A stretch of DNA of 64,000 nt, from positions 868,001-932,000 of the forward strand of contig NZ_JAAVVB010000001.1 in NCBI RefSeq assembly GCF_018449775.1. Reading direction: 5' to 3'. A model generated the notes under the pieces. The model ran no database searches and was not told the DNA's origin. It saw only the letters and a list, made by a program, of their open reading frames with translations. A program made the translations under genes and the position numbers. Each line of letters begins with the position of its first letter. The stretch's first letter is position 1. This DNA comes from Mucilaginibacter sp. dw_454. GTDB lineage: Bacteria; Bacteroidota; Bacteroidia; Sphingobacteriales; Sphingobacteriaceae. Shown piece after piece: positions 8,818 through 18,339 of this stretch.

Positions 8818-11800
8818 TTATTTTGATTTAGCCATTCCGTTATAATCATCGGCAACTACGTAAGCGCCGTCTTCAATGGTGTCGCAATCATAAACCGGGC
8901 GGCGGCGACCGCCACCCACTGGTTGTACCGCTGCACCTTTGTTTTTAGCCTCTATCATTTTTTCGATGATGCGGCCCTCATCAGCTTTCAGTTCTTTTTG
9001 TTTCGCGGCGTCTTTGTCATAATCCCAGTAAGGTACACCATCAACATAGGTTTTTTCGGCAACAGCATAGATTGACAATGGATCGGTCGACCAAACAACC
9101 AGGTCAGCATCTTTACCTGCTTTTAAACTGCCAATCTTGTTATCAACGTGCAGCATTTTTGCAGGATTAAGTGTAACCAGTTTCAAGGCTTCTTCTTCGC
9201 TCATGTGGCCATAAGTAACCGCTTTACCGGCTTCCTGATTAAGGCGACGCGCCATTTCTTCATCGTCAGAATTAAAGGCGGTAGTAATACCCATGTCATG
9301 CATGATCTTTCCGTTGTATGGAATAGCCTCACTAACCTCGCTTTTGTATGCCCACCAGTCAGAGAAGGTTGAACCTGCTATACCATGTGCTTTCATTTTA
9401 TCGGCTACTTTGTAGCCTTCCAGGATGTGGGTAAAGGTATTAACCTTGAAGCCCATTGAATCAGCCACATGGATCAGCATGTTGATCTCTGATTGCACGT
9501 AAGAGTGGCAAGTGATGTGACGTGTGTCGTGTAAAATCTCCACCAAAGCATCCAGTTCCAGATCGCGGCGCACATGATTTCCTTTCACCGCGCGGGCTGC
9601 TTCATATTCTTTAGCACGCGTAAAGGCATCAACATAAACTTGCTCTACACCCATACGGCTTTGCGGGAAACGGGTATTCGGTCCGCCCGGCAAGCTGAAA
9701 TTACTTTGCTTAACGTTCTCGCCTAAGGCAAATTTGATAAAGCCCGGAGCGCCTTCCAGTTTCATTTCTTCAGGTAATACACCCCAGCGATGTTTGATCA
9801 GCATAGTCTGTCCGCCTATCGGATTTGCAGAACCGTGCAGAATATGCGAAGTAGTAACCCCGCCCGCCAGCTGGCGATAAAGGTTAATATCTTCTGAATC
9901 CAAAACGTCACCGATCCTAACCTCGGAAGTAACAGCTTGTGTACCTTCGTTGATACCACCGGTTGCAGCAATGTGCGAGTGCTCATCCACAATACCTGCG
10001 GTGATATGTTTGCCGGTAGCGTCGATAACTTTAGCATTGCCTGCCGGCAGGTTTTTACCTACGGCCTTGATCTTGCCGTTTTCTATTAATACGTCGGCAT
10101 TTTTCAGGATGCCGTCCTTTTCGTTTGTCCAGACCGTGGCGTTTTTAAACAGAACGGTTTCGGCTTTGGGTATCTCGGCGTTGCCGAAAGCGGCGAAAGG
10201 ATATACCACCGGGCCTGCTGTTAAATTAGGCTTTGTAGGCTCTTTCTTTTCAGATGCCGGTACCGGATCTGAATAGGTAGCCGACCAATTAGTCGACGTG
10301 CCATCAGGCAGGATGGCGCCACCGGTTAACGTAACCGGCGAGGTAGATGAAATATAACCATTCAGACGAATAGTACCAGCAGGGTTATTTTTCAAATCGA
10401 AATATAAATTAACCATATCACCGGTGCGAATGAATGTGCCACGCGCACGGGTACTGTCAGTTCCGCTGCGTTGAACACCTAACTCATACGAGCCGGGATT
10501 TCCGGTAATACGAAGCGTTACACCAGCCAGTCCATTGCCGCTTAATTTATAAGTTCCCGCCAGGTTAATGGCGCTTACGCGGTTAACTATATATTGCCTG
10601 CCCTCTACCCAGTTCTCGTAAATAACATTTTCCTTCTTGAACAGATCGTCGGAAGTAATCAGGAAGTTGGCCATTTTACCTTTAGCTAATGATCCTACTT
10701 TATCACTAACCCCCAGCATCTCCGCCGGAATTTCTGTTAACGATTTTAAAGCTTGTGTTTCACTTAAACCATGATCCATCGCAGTACGCAGGTTTGTCCA
10801 GAAATCGCGCGGATTAGTTAAACCATAAGAGGTTAGCGCAAAGCGGATGCCTGTCTTCTCCATAATAGCTGGGTTGTTAGGTGCTAATTCCCAGTCTTTT
10901 AATTGTTCGTATGATATCTTTCTCGCTTGTAGCGGATCTTCAACATCAAAAGCCTCCGGGAAAGTAAGCGGGATAATAAAGCTGCTGCCGGTAGCTTTCA
11001 TGGCATCCAGGCGGCGGTATTCTTCGCCGTCTGTTTTATAGATATATTTTTTACCAAACTCTTTGGCAATTTTATCGGCACGCAAGGTCATCAACGGGTC
11101 GGTGCTTTCAAATATCTGCGGTAGGTTTTGTTCGCGATTAAACTCAGCTAATGAAATATTATACTCTTCTTTTTGCGAACCATACCATTGCGCATCCAGG
11201 TAAGTTTGCCTTACAAGTGCGATACTGCCCATTAACGATGATGGATAATTGGTTACGGCTGTTCCTTTAGAGAACGAGTAGTTAGCGGCCGCCTCGTCAT
11301 TTAACATCACCAGGTTATCTCGTTCGTCACCTAAAGTAGCTACTACAGATGTGCCACGTGCAATACCATCGTGAATTAAAGATTGAACAGCACCGAATCC
11401 ATTCTTCTTAAATGCTTCGGCTTTTTCACCATCGGCATGAAAAATAGATTTTACATTCATTTCCGGGCGAATGGCTTCATTCCAGCCATAAGCGCCTGGC
11501 TTGGTTGATACCGGCGTAATAGTGCGATTAAAAGTAAATGCCTGTCTCGGTGCATCAGGCAATCCGTAGCTAGTGTAGGCATCAATCAAACTCGGATAAA
11601 TGTATTTGCCTTTCAGATCGACAACTACATAACCTTTTGGGATAGCGGTTCCCGCACCTACCGATTCAATTACACGGTCTTTGATCAGCAAAGTGCCATT
11701 CGGGATTGTTTGTTGTGAGTTTACGACGATCGTCGCGTTGGTAAAGGCGTATAATCCGGGCCGGATATCCTGCACACCATTTACCGGGAAGGTTTGTTGC

Positions 11801-11856
11801 GCCCGCGCAAAATTGCATAGCAGCGCCGCAAAACCACAGAGTAAAAATTTCTTCAT
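8818..11856 (-). CDS. Secreted two-module amidohydrolase (inactive first module, active second)
   Basis: A 1012-residue protein with signal peptide ending FARAQ. Module 1 (residues ~30-430) has the amidohydrolase fold, but the metal-motif position reads YPSLIDAYTSYG, without HxH. A beta-rich linker domain follows (~430-545; starts LAGTYKLSGNGL). Module 2 (~560-960) keeps the metal site: GIVDEHSHIA, then TCHSYVQSEI, FTHILEGYK and FNSDDEE. Active relatives include imidazolonepropionases and dipeptidases; the substrate here is unknown. The doubled architecture and export signal suggest periplasmic peptide or cyclic amide hydrolysis. It is the first gene of a two-gene unit with the inactive homologue at 7504. 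Confidence 0.9.
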   Translation of the reverse strand: MKKFLLCGFAALLCNFARAQQTFPVNGVQDIRPGLYAFTNATIVVNSQQTIPNGTLLIKDRVIESVGAGTAIPKGYVVVDLKGKYIYPSLIDAYTSYGLPDAPRQAFTFNRTITPVSTKPGAYGWNEAIRPEMNVKSIFHADGEKAEAFKKNGFGAVQSLIHDGIARGTSVVATLGDERDNLVMLNDEAAANYSFSKGTAVTNYPSSLMGSIALVRQTYLDAQWYGSQKEEYNISLAEFNREQNLPQIFESTDPLMTLRADKIAKEFGKKYIYKTDGEEYRRLDAMKATGSSFIIPLTFPEAFDVEDPLQARKISYEQLKDWELAPNNPAIMEKTGIRFALTSYGLTNPRDFWTNLRTAMDHGLSETQALKSLTEIPAEMLGVSDKVGSLAKGKMANFLITSDDLFKKENVIYENWVEGRQYIVNRVSAINLAGTYKLSGNGLAGVTLRITGNPGSYELGVQRSGTDSTRARGTFIRTGDMVNLYFDLKNNPAGTIRLNGYISSTSPVTLTGGAILPDGTSTNWSATYSDPVPASEKKEPTKPNLTAGPVVYPFAAFGNAEIPKAETVLFKNATVWTNEKDGILKNADVLIENGKIKAVGKNLPAGNAKVIDATGKHITAGIVDEHSHIAATGGINEGTQAVTSEVRIGDVLDSEDINLYRQLAGGVTTSHILHGSANPIGGQTMLIKHRWGVLPEEMKLEGAPGFIKFALGENVKQSNFSLPGGPNTRFPQSRMGVEQVYVDAFTRAKEYEAARAVKGNHVRRDLELDALVEILHDTRHITCHSYVQSEINMLIHVADSMGFKVNTFTHILEGYKVADKMKAHGIAGSTFSDWWAYKSEVSEAIPYNGKIMHDMGITTAFNSDDEEMARRLNQEAGKAVTYGHMSEEEALKLVTLNPAKMLHVDNKIGSLKAGKDADLVVWSTDPLSIYAVAEKTYVDGVPYWDYDKDAAKQKELKADEGRIIEKMIEAKNKGAAVQPVGGGRRRPVYDCDTIEDGAYVVADDYNGMAKSK

Positions 11857-11945
11857 GTGATCTAATATGAGTCAGTTAGTTTTACCGAATATAATTGTAA
11901 AAGGCGGGTTTATAAAACCGTAACAGAAATGTTAGATAAGGAAAA

Positions 11946-12332
11946 CACCACGTCATCGTGAGCGAGGAACGAGCGTGACGATCTCTTAACAAGCGGATAT
12001 CATCGTCGCAGAGATCGCCACGCTACGCTCGCGATCACGTGGTGGTTAGCGTAGGACTGGTTTAACCCCAATAACTCCGCCACGTCATCGTAAGCGAGGA
12101 ACGAGCGTGACGATCTCTTAACAAGCGGATATCATCGTCGCAGAGATCGCCACGCTACGCTCGCGATGACGTGGTGGTTAGCGTAGGACTGGTTTAACCC
12201 CAATAACTCCGCCGCGTCATCGTGAGCGAGGAACGAGCGTGACGATCTCTAAACGATTTATCGCCTATCGCGTAGAGATCGCTACGCTACGCTCGCAATG
12301 AAGTGGTGGTTAGAGTTGGACTGGTTTGGGGC
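11946..12332. repeat. Three tandem copies of a 132-bp palindromic repeat
   Basis: The motif CGTCATCG recurs at 11951, 12083 and 12215, an exact 132-bp period; copies 1 and 2 are nearly identical and copy 3 has drifted. Each unit is a strong inverted repeat: left arm CACGTCATCGTGAGCGAGG, right arm ending CTCGCGATGACGTGGTGG, with GATCTC...GAGATC inside. The left arm shares the core GTGAGCGAGGAACGAGCG with the 139-bp units at 1154-1709, so the two arrays belong to one superfamily with different right arms. Apart from the rplT terminator, nothing else is seen between the amidohydrolase start and rplT. Confidence 0.93.
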
Positions 12333-12341
12333 AGCCATAAA

Positions 12342-12374
12342 CAAAAAAGACCCGCATTACTGCAGGTCTTTTTA
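12342..12374 (-). terminator. Terminator of the thrS-infC-rpmI-rplT operon
   Basis: Stem AAAAAGACC / GGTCTTTTT with a GC-containing loop, 20 bp after the rplT stop on the minus strand. Confidence 0.88.
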
Positions 12375-12393
12375 TATACTATTAAAATACGAT

Positions 12394-12738
12394 TTATTTT
12401 ACCGCATCAACCACTGCTTTGAAAGCATCTGGATGGTTCATAGCTAAATCAGCTAAAACTTTACGATTTAAACCAATGTTTTTAGCGGTTAACTTACCCA
12501 TTAATTGTGAGTAAGAAATTCCATGCTGACGGGCACCAGCGTTAATACGTTGGATCCATAAAGCTCTAAATTCTCTTTTCTTGGTTTTACGATCTCGGTA
12601 AGCGTATTGTAAACCTTTTTCTACTGTGTTTTTAGCAACGGTGTAAACCTTGCTTCTAGAACCCCAATAACCTTTGGCGAGGTTCATGATCCTTTTTCTG
12701 CGTCTTCTCGACGCTACGGCGTTAACTGAACGTGGCAT
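12394..12738 (-). CDS. rplT: 50S ribosomal protein L20
   Basis: A 114-residue basic protein of standard L20 length. It starts [18 protein letters not shown] and carries the family block [21 protein letters not shown], which binds 23S rRNA early in 50S assembly. L20 also represses its own operon in several bacteria by binding leader RNA; no leader mimic was identified here. It is the last gene of the infC-rpmI-rplT cluster, 71 bp after rpmI, and is followed by a terminator. Sequence and context are both unambiguous. Confidence 0.98.
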   Translation of the reverse strand: MPRSVNAVASRRRRKRIMNLAKGYWGSRSKVYTVAKNTVEKGLQYAYRDRKTKKREFRALWIQRINAGARQHGISYSQLMGKLTAKNIGLNRKVLADLAMNHPDAFKAVVDAVK

Positions 12739-12809
12739 GTGTTTGTCTTTTTGGTAGTGAGTGCCTTGCGGTCTTTAATTACTCTAATACCTGGTTAAAA
12801 ATTAATTAA

Positions 12810-13010
12810 TTACTTTCCGATACAAAGCATACGTTTAACGTTACCCATATCAGCATCAGAAACTAAACTGGTGTGAGTTAGGTTACGCTTACGTTTTGTA
12901 GACATCTTGGTTAAGATGTGGCTTTTGTATGCGTTTTTTCTTGCAATTTTACCGGTTCCAGTAAGCTTAAAGCGCTTTTTAGCACTGGAATTGGTTTTCA
13001 TTTTTGGCAT
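12810..13010 (-). CDS. rpmI: 50S ribosomal protein L35
   Basis: A 66-residue very basic protein of normal length for L35. It begins [20 protein letters not shown] and has the family segment [16 protein letters not shown]. It lies between infC and rplT in the conserved order. The 105-bp gap to infC is unusual for this operon and is filled by an inverted array of ACGTNNN heptamers (13033-13107), which must be transcribed into the polycistronic mRNA just ahead of the rpmI start. That could affect processing or the relative expression of IF3 and L35. Confidence 0.98.
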   Translation of the reverse strand: MPKMKTNSSAKKRFKLTGTGKIARKNAYKSHILTKMSTKRKRNLTHTSLVSDADMGNVKRMLCIGK

Positions 13011-13032
13011 ATCTATTATTTATTTGTGTTAG

Positions 13033-13107
13033 ACGTTTTACGTTAGACGTTATACGTTTTATTTTTATTCAATCTTTCGACGTACAACTTATAACGTAAT
13101 ACGTACA
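13033..13107. repeat. Inverted ACGTNNN heptamer array, copy A
   Basis: Left arm: ACGT at 13033, 13040, 13047 and 13054, an exact 7-bp period. Right arm: ACGT at 13080, 13094 and 13101 with ACTT at 13087, again exactly 7 bp apart. The left units read TNNACGT and the right units ACGTANA, so the arms are approximate reverse complements around a 22-bp T-rich spacer. The array fills the infC-rpmI gap from 23 bp before the rpmI start to 9 bp from the infC stop. Confidence 0.9.
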
Positions 13108-13115
13108 ACAAAAAG

Positions 13116-13682
13116 CTACTTTTTAGCTGCTTTTGGTGCAACGGTTAAAAACATCCGTTTTCCCTCTAGTTTTGGTAATTGCTCTACCTTACCTACTTCT
13201 TCCAGTGCTTGTGCAAAACGCAGCAATAATATTTCGCCTTGTTCTTTGTATACAATTGCACGGCCCTTAAAGTGTACGTAGGCTCTCACCTTTTCGCCGC
13301 TTTCTAAAAACTTGGTAGCATGCTTTAATTTAAACTCAAAGTCATGATCATCAGTATTCGGTCCGAAACGAATCTCCTTGATAACTGTTTGCTTGGCATT
13401 GCTCTTGATCTCTTTAAGCTTTTTCTTCTGCTCGTAAATAAACTTATTATAGTCTGTTACTTTACAAACGGGAGGTACAGCGTTTGGAGATATTTCAACC
13501 AGATCCAACTCCTGCTCTTCTGCTATTGCTAAAGCATCTTTAAGGGCGTAAACCCCTGTTTCTACATTGTCGCCTACTAAACGAACTTCTGCAGCTCTGA
13601 TGAATTGATTGATGTTGTGTTCAGCTTCTTTTTTCTTAAAAGGAAGCCTTGGTCCTCTGTTTACCGGTCTGTTTAATGCCAA
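13116..13682 (-). CDS. infC: Translation initiation factor IF-3, TTG start
   Basis: A 188-residue IF3 that keeps free 30S subunits ready and proofreads start codons. The N-domain has [20 protein letters not shown] and [20 protein letters not shown]; the C-domain has [18 protein letters not shown] and [11 protein letters not shown]. The only suitable start is TTG at 13682, overlapping the end of thrS (thrS stop at 13684-13686, one base away). A non-ATG start is a hallmark of infC in many bacteria, where IF3 discriminates against its own message, so autoregulation is inferred. No strong Shine-Dalgarno is visible, so translational coupling to thrS is likely. Confidence 0.97.
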   Translation of the reverse strand: MALNRPVNRGPRLPFKKKEAEHNINQFIRAAEVRLVGDNVETGVYALKDALAIAEEQELDLVEISPNAVPPVCKVTDYNKFIYEQKKKLKEIKSNAKQTVIKEIRFGPNTDDHDFEFKLKHATKFLESGEKVRAYVHFKGRAIVYKEQGEILLLRFAQALEEVGKVEQLPKLEGKRMFLTVAPKAAKK

Positions 13683-13683
13683 G

Positions 13684-15609
13684 TTATACGGTTATTTCTT
13701 TAATTATTTGATTTTTAAATTCTTCAATACTCATGCTTCCCAAATCGCCCACACCATGTTTACGTACAGAAACCTTGTTTTCTTCAGCTTCTTTTTCGCC
13801 CACAATCAGCATGTAAGGGGTCTTTTTAACTTCAGCGTCACGAATCTTGCGACCTATTTTTTCATCTCTAAAGTCAATCAGCCCGCAAATATCGGAATTC
13901 TTTAACTCTTCTGAAAGTTTTTTTGCATAATCTTCATATTTCTCTGAGATAGGCAAAATAATAAATTGCTCCGGCGACAACCATAACGGGAAGTTACCTG
14001 CACAATGCTCAATTAATACTGCGATAAAGCGCTCTAACGAACCAAATGGTGCACGGTGAATCATTACCGGGCGATGTTTCATGTTATCGCTGCCGGTATA
14101 CTCTAACTCAAAACGCTCAGGCAGGTTATAATCAACCTGGATAGTACCCAACTGCCATTTACGACCCAGGGCATCTTTAACCATGAAATCAAGCTTAGGG
14201 CCATAAAAAGCCGCTTCGCCATATTCAACAACGGTTTTTAGTCCTTTTTCCTCAGCAGCTTCAATGATAGAAGCTTCGGCTAAAGCCCAGTTTTCGTCTG
14301 TACCTATGTATTTAGCTTTATTTTCAGGATCGCGTAGAGATACCTGTGCAGTGTAATCTTCAAAACCTAAAGCTTTGAACACATACAACACCAGGTCAAT
14401 CACTTTCATGAACTCTTCTTTCACCTGATCCGGGCGGCAGAATAAATGCGCATCATCCTGAGTAAAGCCACGTACACGGGTTAAGCCATGCAGCTCGCCG
14501 CTTTGTTCGTAACGGTAAACGGTACCAAACTCGGCATAACGTACCGGCAGGTCTTTATATGAACGTGGTTTTGTTTTATAGATCTCGCAGTGATGCGGGC
14601 AGTTCATTGGTTTTAAGAAGAACTCCTCTCCTTCCTGCGGAGTTTTGATGGGCTGGAAAGAATCGGCACCATATTTTTCGTAGTGACCAGAAGTTACGTA
14701 CAAATTTTTGTGGCCGATGTGCGGCGTAACCACCTGCTCATAACCTGCTTTAGTTTGTGCTTTCTGTAAGAAGTTAGCTAAACGCTCGCGTAATGCAGCA
14801 CCTTTAGGCAACCATAATGGTAAGCCCATGCCTACCTTTTCTGAGAAGGCAAATAGCTCCAATTCTTTACCCAATTTGCGGTGATCACGCTTTTTAGCTT
14901 CTTCCAGCAAATGCAGGTAATCAGTTAGTTCACTTGCTTTTGGGAAAGTAACACCGTAAATGCGGGTTAACTGTTTACGGCTTTCGTCGCCACGCCAGTA
15001 AGCACCGGCAACACTCATCAGCTTAACAGCTTTAATGAAACCTGTATTGGGTATATGCGGACCTCGGCAAAGATCTGTAAAGTTACCTTGTGTATAAAAA
15101 GTAATGGCACCGTCAGGCAAATCTTTCAGTAAGTCTAGCTTGTACTCATCACCTTTTTCGGTAAAGTAAGCCAACGCATCGGCCTTAGATACCGGTTTGC
15201 GTACAAACTCTTCTTTGGTTTTTGCCAGCTCGATGATCTTATCTTCAATTTGTTTGAATTCGTCTGATGAAAATTCACGATCGCCAAAATCAACGTCATA
15301 GTAAAAGCCGGTCTCGATAGCCGGGCCGATACCAAATTTTGTTCCGGGATACAGCGCTTCCAACGCCTCAGCCATTAAGTGGGCCGATGAGTGCCAAAAG
15401 GTTGATTTACCTTGAGTATCATTCCAGGTTAACAATTTAACGCTTGAATCTTTTTCAATCGGGCGGCTTGAGTCCCATACCTGGCCGTCAACTTCGGCGG
15501 CTAATACGTTACGGGCTAAACCTTCGGAGATTGACAAGGCAATCTGCATGGCAGTGATCCCTTTGTCATACTGACGAACGGACCCATCGGGTAGTGTAAT
15601 GTTAATCAT
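13684..15609 (-). CDS. thrS: Threonyl-tRNA synthetase
   Basis: A 641-residue class II synthetase that charges tRNA-Thr. Domains in order: TGS (residues ~1-62), the SAD editing domain (motif [12 protein letters not shown] at ~74, and [12 protein letters not shown]), the catalytic core with motif 2 ([18 protein letters not shown], with zinc ligand Cys in [10 protein letters not shown]) and motif 3 ([16 protein letters not shown]), and the C-terminal anticodon-binding domain. The start is ATG at 15609. A 7-bp hairpin lies 39 bp upstream in the leader. It is followed directly by infC. A KTSC gene lies upstream on the same strand, with a 117-bp gap that probably holds the promoter. Confidence 0.98.
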   Translation of the reverse strand: MINITLPDGSVRQYDKGITAMQIALSISEGLARNVLAAEVDGQVWDSSRPIEKDSSVKLLTWNDTQGKSTFWHSSAHLMAEALEALYPGTKFGIGPAIETGFYYDVDFGDREFSSDEFKQIEDKIIELAKTKEEFVRKPVSKADALAYFTEKGDEYKLDLLKDLPDGAITFYTQGNFTDLCRGPHIPNTGFIKAVKLMSVAGAYWRGDESRKQLTRIYGVTFPKASELTDYLHLLEEAKKRDHRKLGKELELFAFSEKVGMGLPLWLPKGAALRERLANFLQKAQTKAGYEQVVTPHIGHKNLYVTSGHYEKYGADSFQPIKTPQEGEEFFLKPMNCPHHCEIYKTKPRSYKDLPVRYAEFGTVYRYEQSGELHGLTRVRGFTQDDAHLFCRPDQVKEEFMKVIDLVLYVFKALGFEDYTAQVSLRDPENKAKYIGTDENWALAEASIIEAAEEKGLKTVVEYGEAAFYGPKLDFMVKDALGRKWQLGTIQVDYNLPERFELEYTGSDNMKHRPVMIHRAPFGSLERFIAVLIEHCAGNFPLWLSPEQFIILPISEKYEDYAKKLSEELKNSDICGLIDFRDEKIGRKIRDAEVKKTPYMLIVGEKEAEENKVSVRKHGVGDLGSMSIEEFKNQIIKEITV

Positions 15610-15647
15610 CTACAACTATGATTTAAAGTTTATAAAATTACGTTTGA

Positions 15648-15669
15648 CGGTCACCTACGTGCGTGACCG
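15648..15669 (-). promoter_or_regulatory. Stem-loop in the thrS leader
   Basis: On the minus strand CGGTCAC / GTGACCG form a perfect 7-bp stem closing the loop GCACGTAG. It sits 39 bp before the thrS ATG and has no U-run, so it is not a terminator. The loop contains CGU, one of the threonine anticodons, as in E. coli thrS operators that mimic tRNA-Thr. The mimicry is inferred only. Confidence 0.5.
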
Positions 15670-15726
15670 ATTATTTTTGTGGAGCGAAAATACGATTATT
15701 TTGGCACTTAGTACAGTGAATAGAGC

Positions 15727-15960
15727 TTATTTGAGCTTTTCTTGATAATGATCTCTTACATGTTGGTTGATGTAAGTGGTCAACCCCTCGCCTCTTTTAG
15801 CAAGCATTTTCATCTCGGCAATAGCGGCAGGTCCGGCGCTTTTATTAGTATATAGATATACCGATCCATCTCTGAACTTAACGCTAATGCTGTCTGTTGC
15901 TATCTCGTAAGCGACAACACCAGCATCATGGCCACTTGCATTATAATTTTGCATAATCAT
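15727..15960 (-). CDS. KTSC domain-containing small protein
   Basis: A 77-residue protein matching the KTSC domain (named after lysyl-tRNA synthetase C-terminal-associated sequences), present as a free-standing small protein in many bacteria. The core IATDSISVKFRDGSVYLYTN gives the beta-hairpin with the aromatic-rich YLYTN end, followed by a helix (IAEMKMLAKRGEGLTTYIN). The function of the free-standing form is unknown; RNA or nucleic-acid binding has been suggested from fold and context. It lies upstream of thrS, but the 117-bp gap argues for separate transcription. Confidence 0.85.
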   Translation of the reverse strand: MIMQNYNASGHDAGVVAYEIATDSISVKFRDGSVYLYTNKSAGPAAIAEMKMLAKRGEGLTTYINQHVRDHYQEKLK

Positions 15961-16004
15961 GATTTAGCAAAACATCTGCCAAACAATAATGGTTGTGACT
16001 TTTC

Positions 16005-16033
16005 ATAGCGATGGGTTTGAAACCCATTGCTAT
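16005..16033. repeat. Dispersed palindrome, TAGCGATGGGTTT family, copy 1
   Basis: Arms ATAGCGATGGGTTT / AAACCCATTGCTAT pair with one mismatch. A near-identical palindrome is at 22922-22948, and separated half-sites are at about 21300 and 21473-21494. It lies between the divergent KTSC and GH2 genes. Its TTTG (16016-16019) is 20 bp before TACTTTAG (16040-16047), so it may supply the -33 element of the GH2 promoter. Confidence 0.75.
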
Positions 16034-16082
16034 AATTTATACTTTAGCCGCGCAAACCTAATTGCTAATCAATCTATTTAAT

Positions 16083-18320
16083 ATGAATATAAGAAAACTG
16101 TTTATCCTGCTTGCTTGCGCAGGATCATCGTTAGCTACGCAAGCTCAGAGCTGGTCGCCGAAGCAGGCACCGCTGATGAGTAAATTCGCCAAGGATGTCG
16201 ACCCTAACCATGTTCTACCCGAATACCCACGCCCGCAAATGGTGCGTAAAGAATGGTTGAACCTGAACGGCCTATGGCAATACCAGCCCGGTGCTACAGG
16301 GGAAACATTACCTAAGGGCAACCTGGATAAAACCATTCTGGTACCATTCCCTGTTGAGTCAGCCTTATCGGGTGTAAGAGAACATCATGATCGCCTTTGG
16401 TACCGTCGCACATTTACGGTGCCCGCTGCCTGGAAAGGTAAACAAGTGATCCTGCATTTTGGCGCTATTGATTGGGAGTCTGAAGTATACGTAAACGGCA
16501 AGAGCCTGGGTATTCACAAAGGTGGCTATGACCCATTCTCATACAACGTTACCAGCGCGTTAACCAAATCAGGTCCGCAGGAGCTGACTGTACGGGTTTA
16601 TGATCCTACCGATCTGGGTGGCCAGCCACGCGGCAAGCAAACCCTGAACCCGCAAGGTATTATGTATACCTCGGTTACCGGTATCTGGCAAACGGTTTGG
16701 TTAGAGCCGGTTGCTACAACCAGCATTAGCGATATTAAGATCGTTCCTGATTTGGATAAATCGGCTGTTAAGCTTACGGTAAATGCTACGGGCAACGCAG
16801 CCGGTGCGATGGTATCAGTTAAAGTGAGAGATGGTAACAATGTAGTTAAGACCGTGTCTATCAAGCCAAATGTGGAGACCAGCATTGTGGTGGCTCATCC
16901 AAAACTATGGTCGCCGGATAGCCCGTTCTTGTATGATTTGGACATCACCCTAAATAAAGGTGGCGTAGCTACCGACAAGCTGACCAGCTACTTTGGTATG
17001 CGCAAGATCTCTGTAGAGCAAGACGGTGGTTTCAAGAAGCTATATCTAAATAACAAGTTCTTATTTGAACTAGGTCCCCTTGATCAGGGCTTCTGGCCTG
17101 ATGGCGGCTACACTGCCCCTACCGACGCAGCCTTAAAGTCTGATTTGGAGATGATCAAGAAGTTCGGCTTTAACATGGTGCGCAAGCATATCAAATATGA
17201 ACCTTACCGCTGGTATTATTGGGCAGACAAGCTTGGCCTGATGGTTTGGCAGGATATGCCGTCGCCTAACTCGTACACGGAGCATGTGCCACCTGTTGAT
17301 ACCGCAGAGTTCAGATCAGAGTTAACCCGCCTGATCAAAACCCACTGGAACTCACCATCTATCATTAACTGGGTGATCTTTAATGAAGGTCAGGCTCAGC
17401 ACAATACCGCAGGTTTGGTGAGCATGGTGCGTAAGCTTGATCCGTCACGCCTGATTAACCAAGCCAGCGGTGGCGACCATCATGGTGTGGGAGATCTGCT
17501 GGATATCCACAGCTACCCGCCGCCGGGCGTTCCGTTTAGTAAGACACAGGCTTTGGCTTGTGGCGAGTACGGCGGTATAGGCTATATCATCCCGGGGCAT
17601 ACCTGGAAGGTTGGCGATACCTACATCATGATTAACAACAAGAAAGACTACCTTGACCTATACGACAAGTTCGCTAACGATCTTACCTTATACAAAACAA
17701 ATAATGGCCTGAGCGCGGCGGTTTATACTGAGATCACCGATGTTGAGGTGGAGTTGAATGGCTTAATTACCTACGACCGTGAGGTGGTTAAAGGCGATGC
17801 CGACAAGATCTATGCATCAAACTATAAAGCCATTCATGACAACCTGTATATCAGGGATGTATTGCCATCATCACAAAGAGAATCAAGGGTTTGGAAGTAT
17901 ACTACTGACGAGCCTACAGGTGATTGGTATAAGACCTCATTCAGTGGCGCTTCATGGAAATCAGGACAAGCAGGCTTTGGTACCCGTGGTACGCCAGGCG
18001 GTAACATCAAGACTATCTGGAACACTGACAACATCTGGATTCGCCAGGACTTTAACGTGGGCAACCTATCGGTAGCCGAACGCGATAAGCTGGTGCTTTA
18101 CATCCATCACGACGAGGATTGCGAAGTATACATCAATGGTATTAAAGCCGCTGATATTAGCGGATATAGCTCTGCTTATACCGTGGTGCCAATCAATGCA
18201 GCAGGCAAAGCGGCTATCAAAGCTAATGGCAAAAATGTGATAGCAGTTCACTGTAAACAAACACAAGGCGGGCAGTATATCGACGCTGGTATTGCGATCT
18301 TAAGCAATAGCAAGCTATAG
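16083..18320 (+). CDS. Secreted glycoside hydrolase family 2 enzyme
   Basis: A GH2 enzyme (beta-galactosidase/glucuronidase/mannosidase family) of 745 residues from the ATG at 16083; an upstream TTG at 16062 would put extra residues before a clear signal peptide (MNIRKLFILLACAGSSLATQAQ). Domains: sugar-binding jelly roll (~45-220, with REHHDRLWYRRTFTVP and IDWESEVYVNGKSLG), an immunoglobulin-like domain, then the TIM barrel. The acid/base Glu lies in WVIFNEGQAQ (~434) and the probable nucleophile in YTEITDVEVE (~549). An extra C-terminal jelly-roll module (~600-745) looks like a carbohydrate-binding or DUF4982-like addition. The exact sugar cannot be assigned. A terminator follows. Confidence 0.92.
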   Translation: MNIRKLFILLACAGSSLATQAQSWSPKQAPLMSKFAKDVDPNHVLPEYPRPQMVRKEWLNLNGLWQYQPGATGETLPKGNLDKTILVPFPVESALSGVREHHDRLWYRRTFTVPAAWKGKQVILHFGAIDWESEVYVNGKSLGIHKGGYDPFSYNVTSALTKSGPQELTVRVYDPTDLGGQPRGKQTLNPQGIMYTSVTGIWQTVWLEPVATTSISDIKIVPDLDKSAVKLTVNATGNAAGAMVSVKVRDGNNVVKTVSIKPNVETSIVVAHPKLWSPDSPFLYDLDITLNKGGVATDKLTSYFGMRKISVEQDGGFKKLYLNNKFLFELGPLDQGFWPDGGYTAPTDAALKSDLEMIKKFGFNMVRKHIKYEPYRWYYWADKLGLMVWQDMPSPNSYTEHVPPVDTAEFRSELTRLIKTHWNSPSIINWVIFNEGQAQHNTAGLVSMVRKLDPSRLINQASGGDHHGVGDLLDIHSYPPPGVPFSKTQALACGEYGGIGYIIPGHTWKVGDTYIMINNKKDYLDLYDKFANDLTLYKTNNGLSAAVYTEITDVEVELNGLITYDREVVKGDADKIYASNYKAIHDNLYIRDVLPSSQRESRVWKYTTDEPTGDWYKTSFSGASWKSGQAGFGTRGTPGGNIKTIWNTDNIWIRQDFNVGNLSVAERDKLVLYIHHDEDCEVYINGIKAADISGYSSAYTVVPINAAGKAAIKANGKNVIAVHCKQTQGGQYIDAGIAILSNSKL

Positions 18321-18339
18321 TCTGAATAATACTAAAAGC

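Noticed and set aside
15640..15660. Heptamer array in the thrS leader
   Set aside because: Only isolated ACGT words are present and their spacing is not a multiple of seven.
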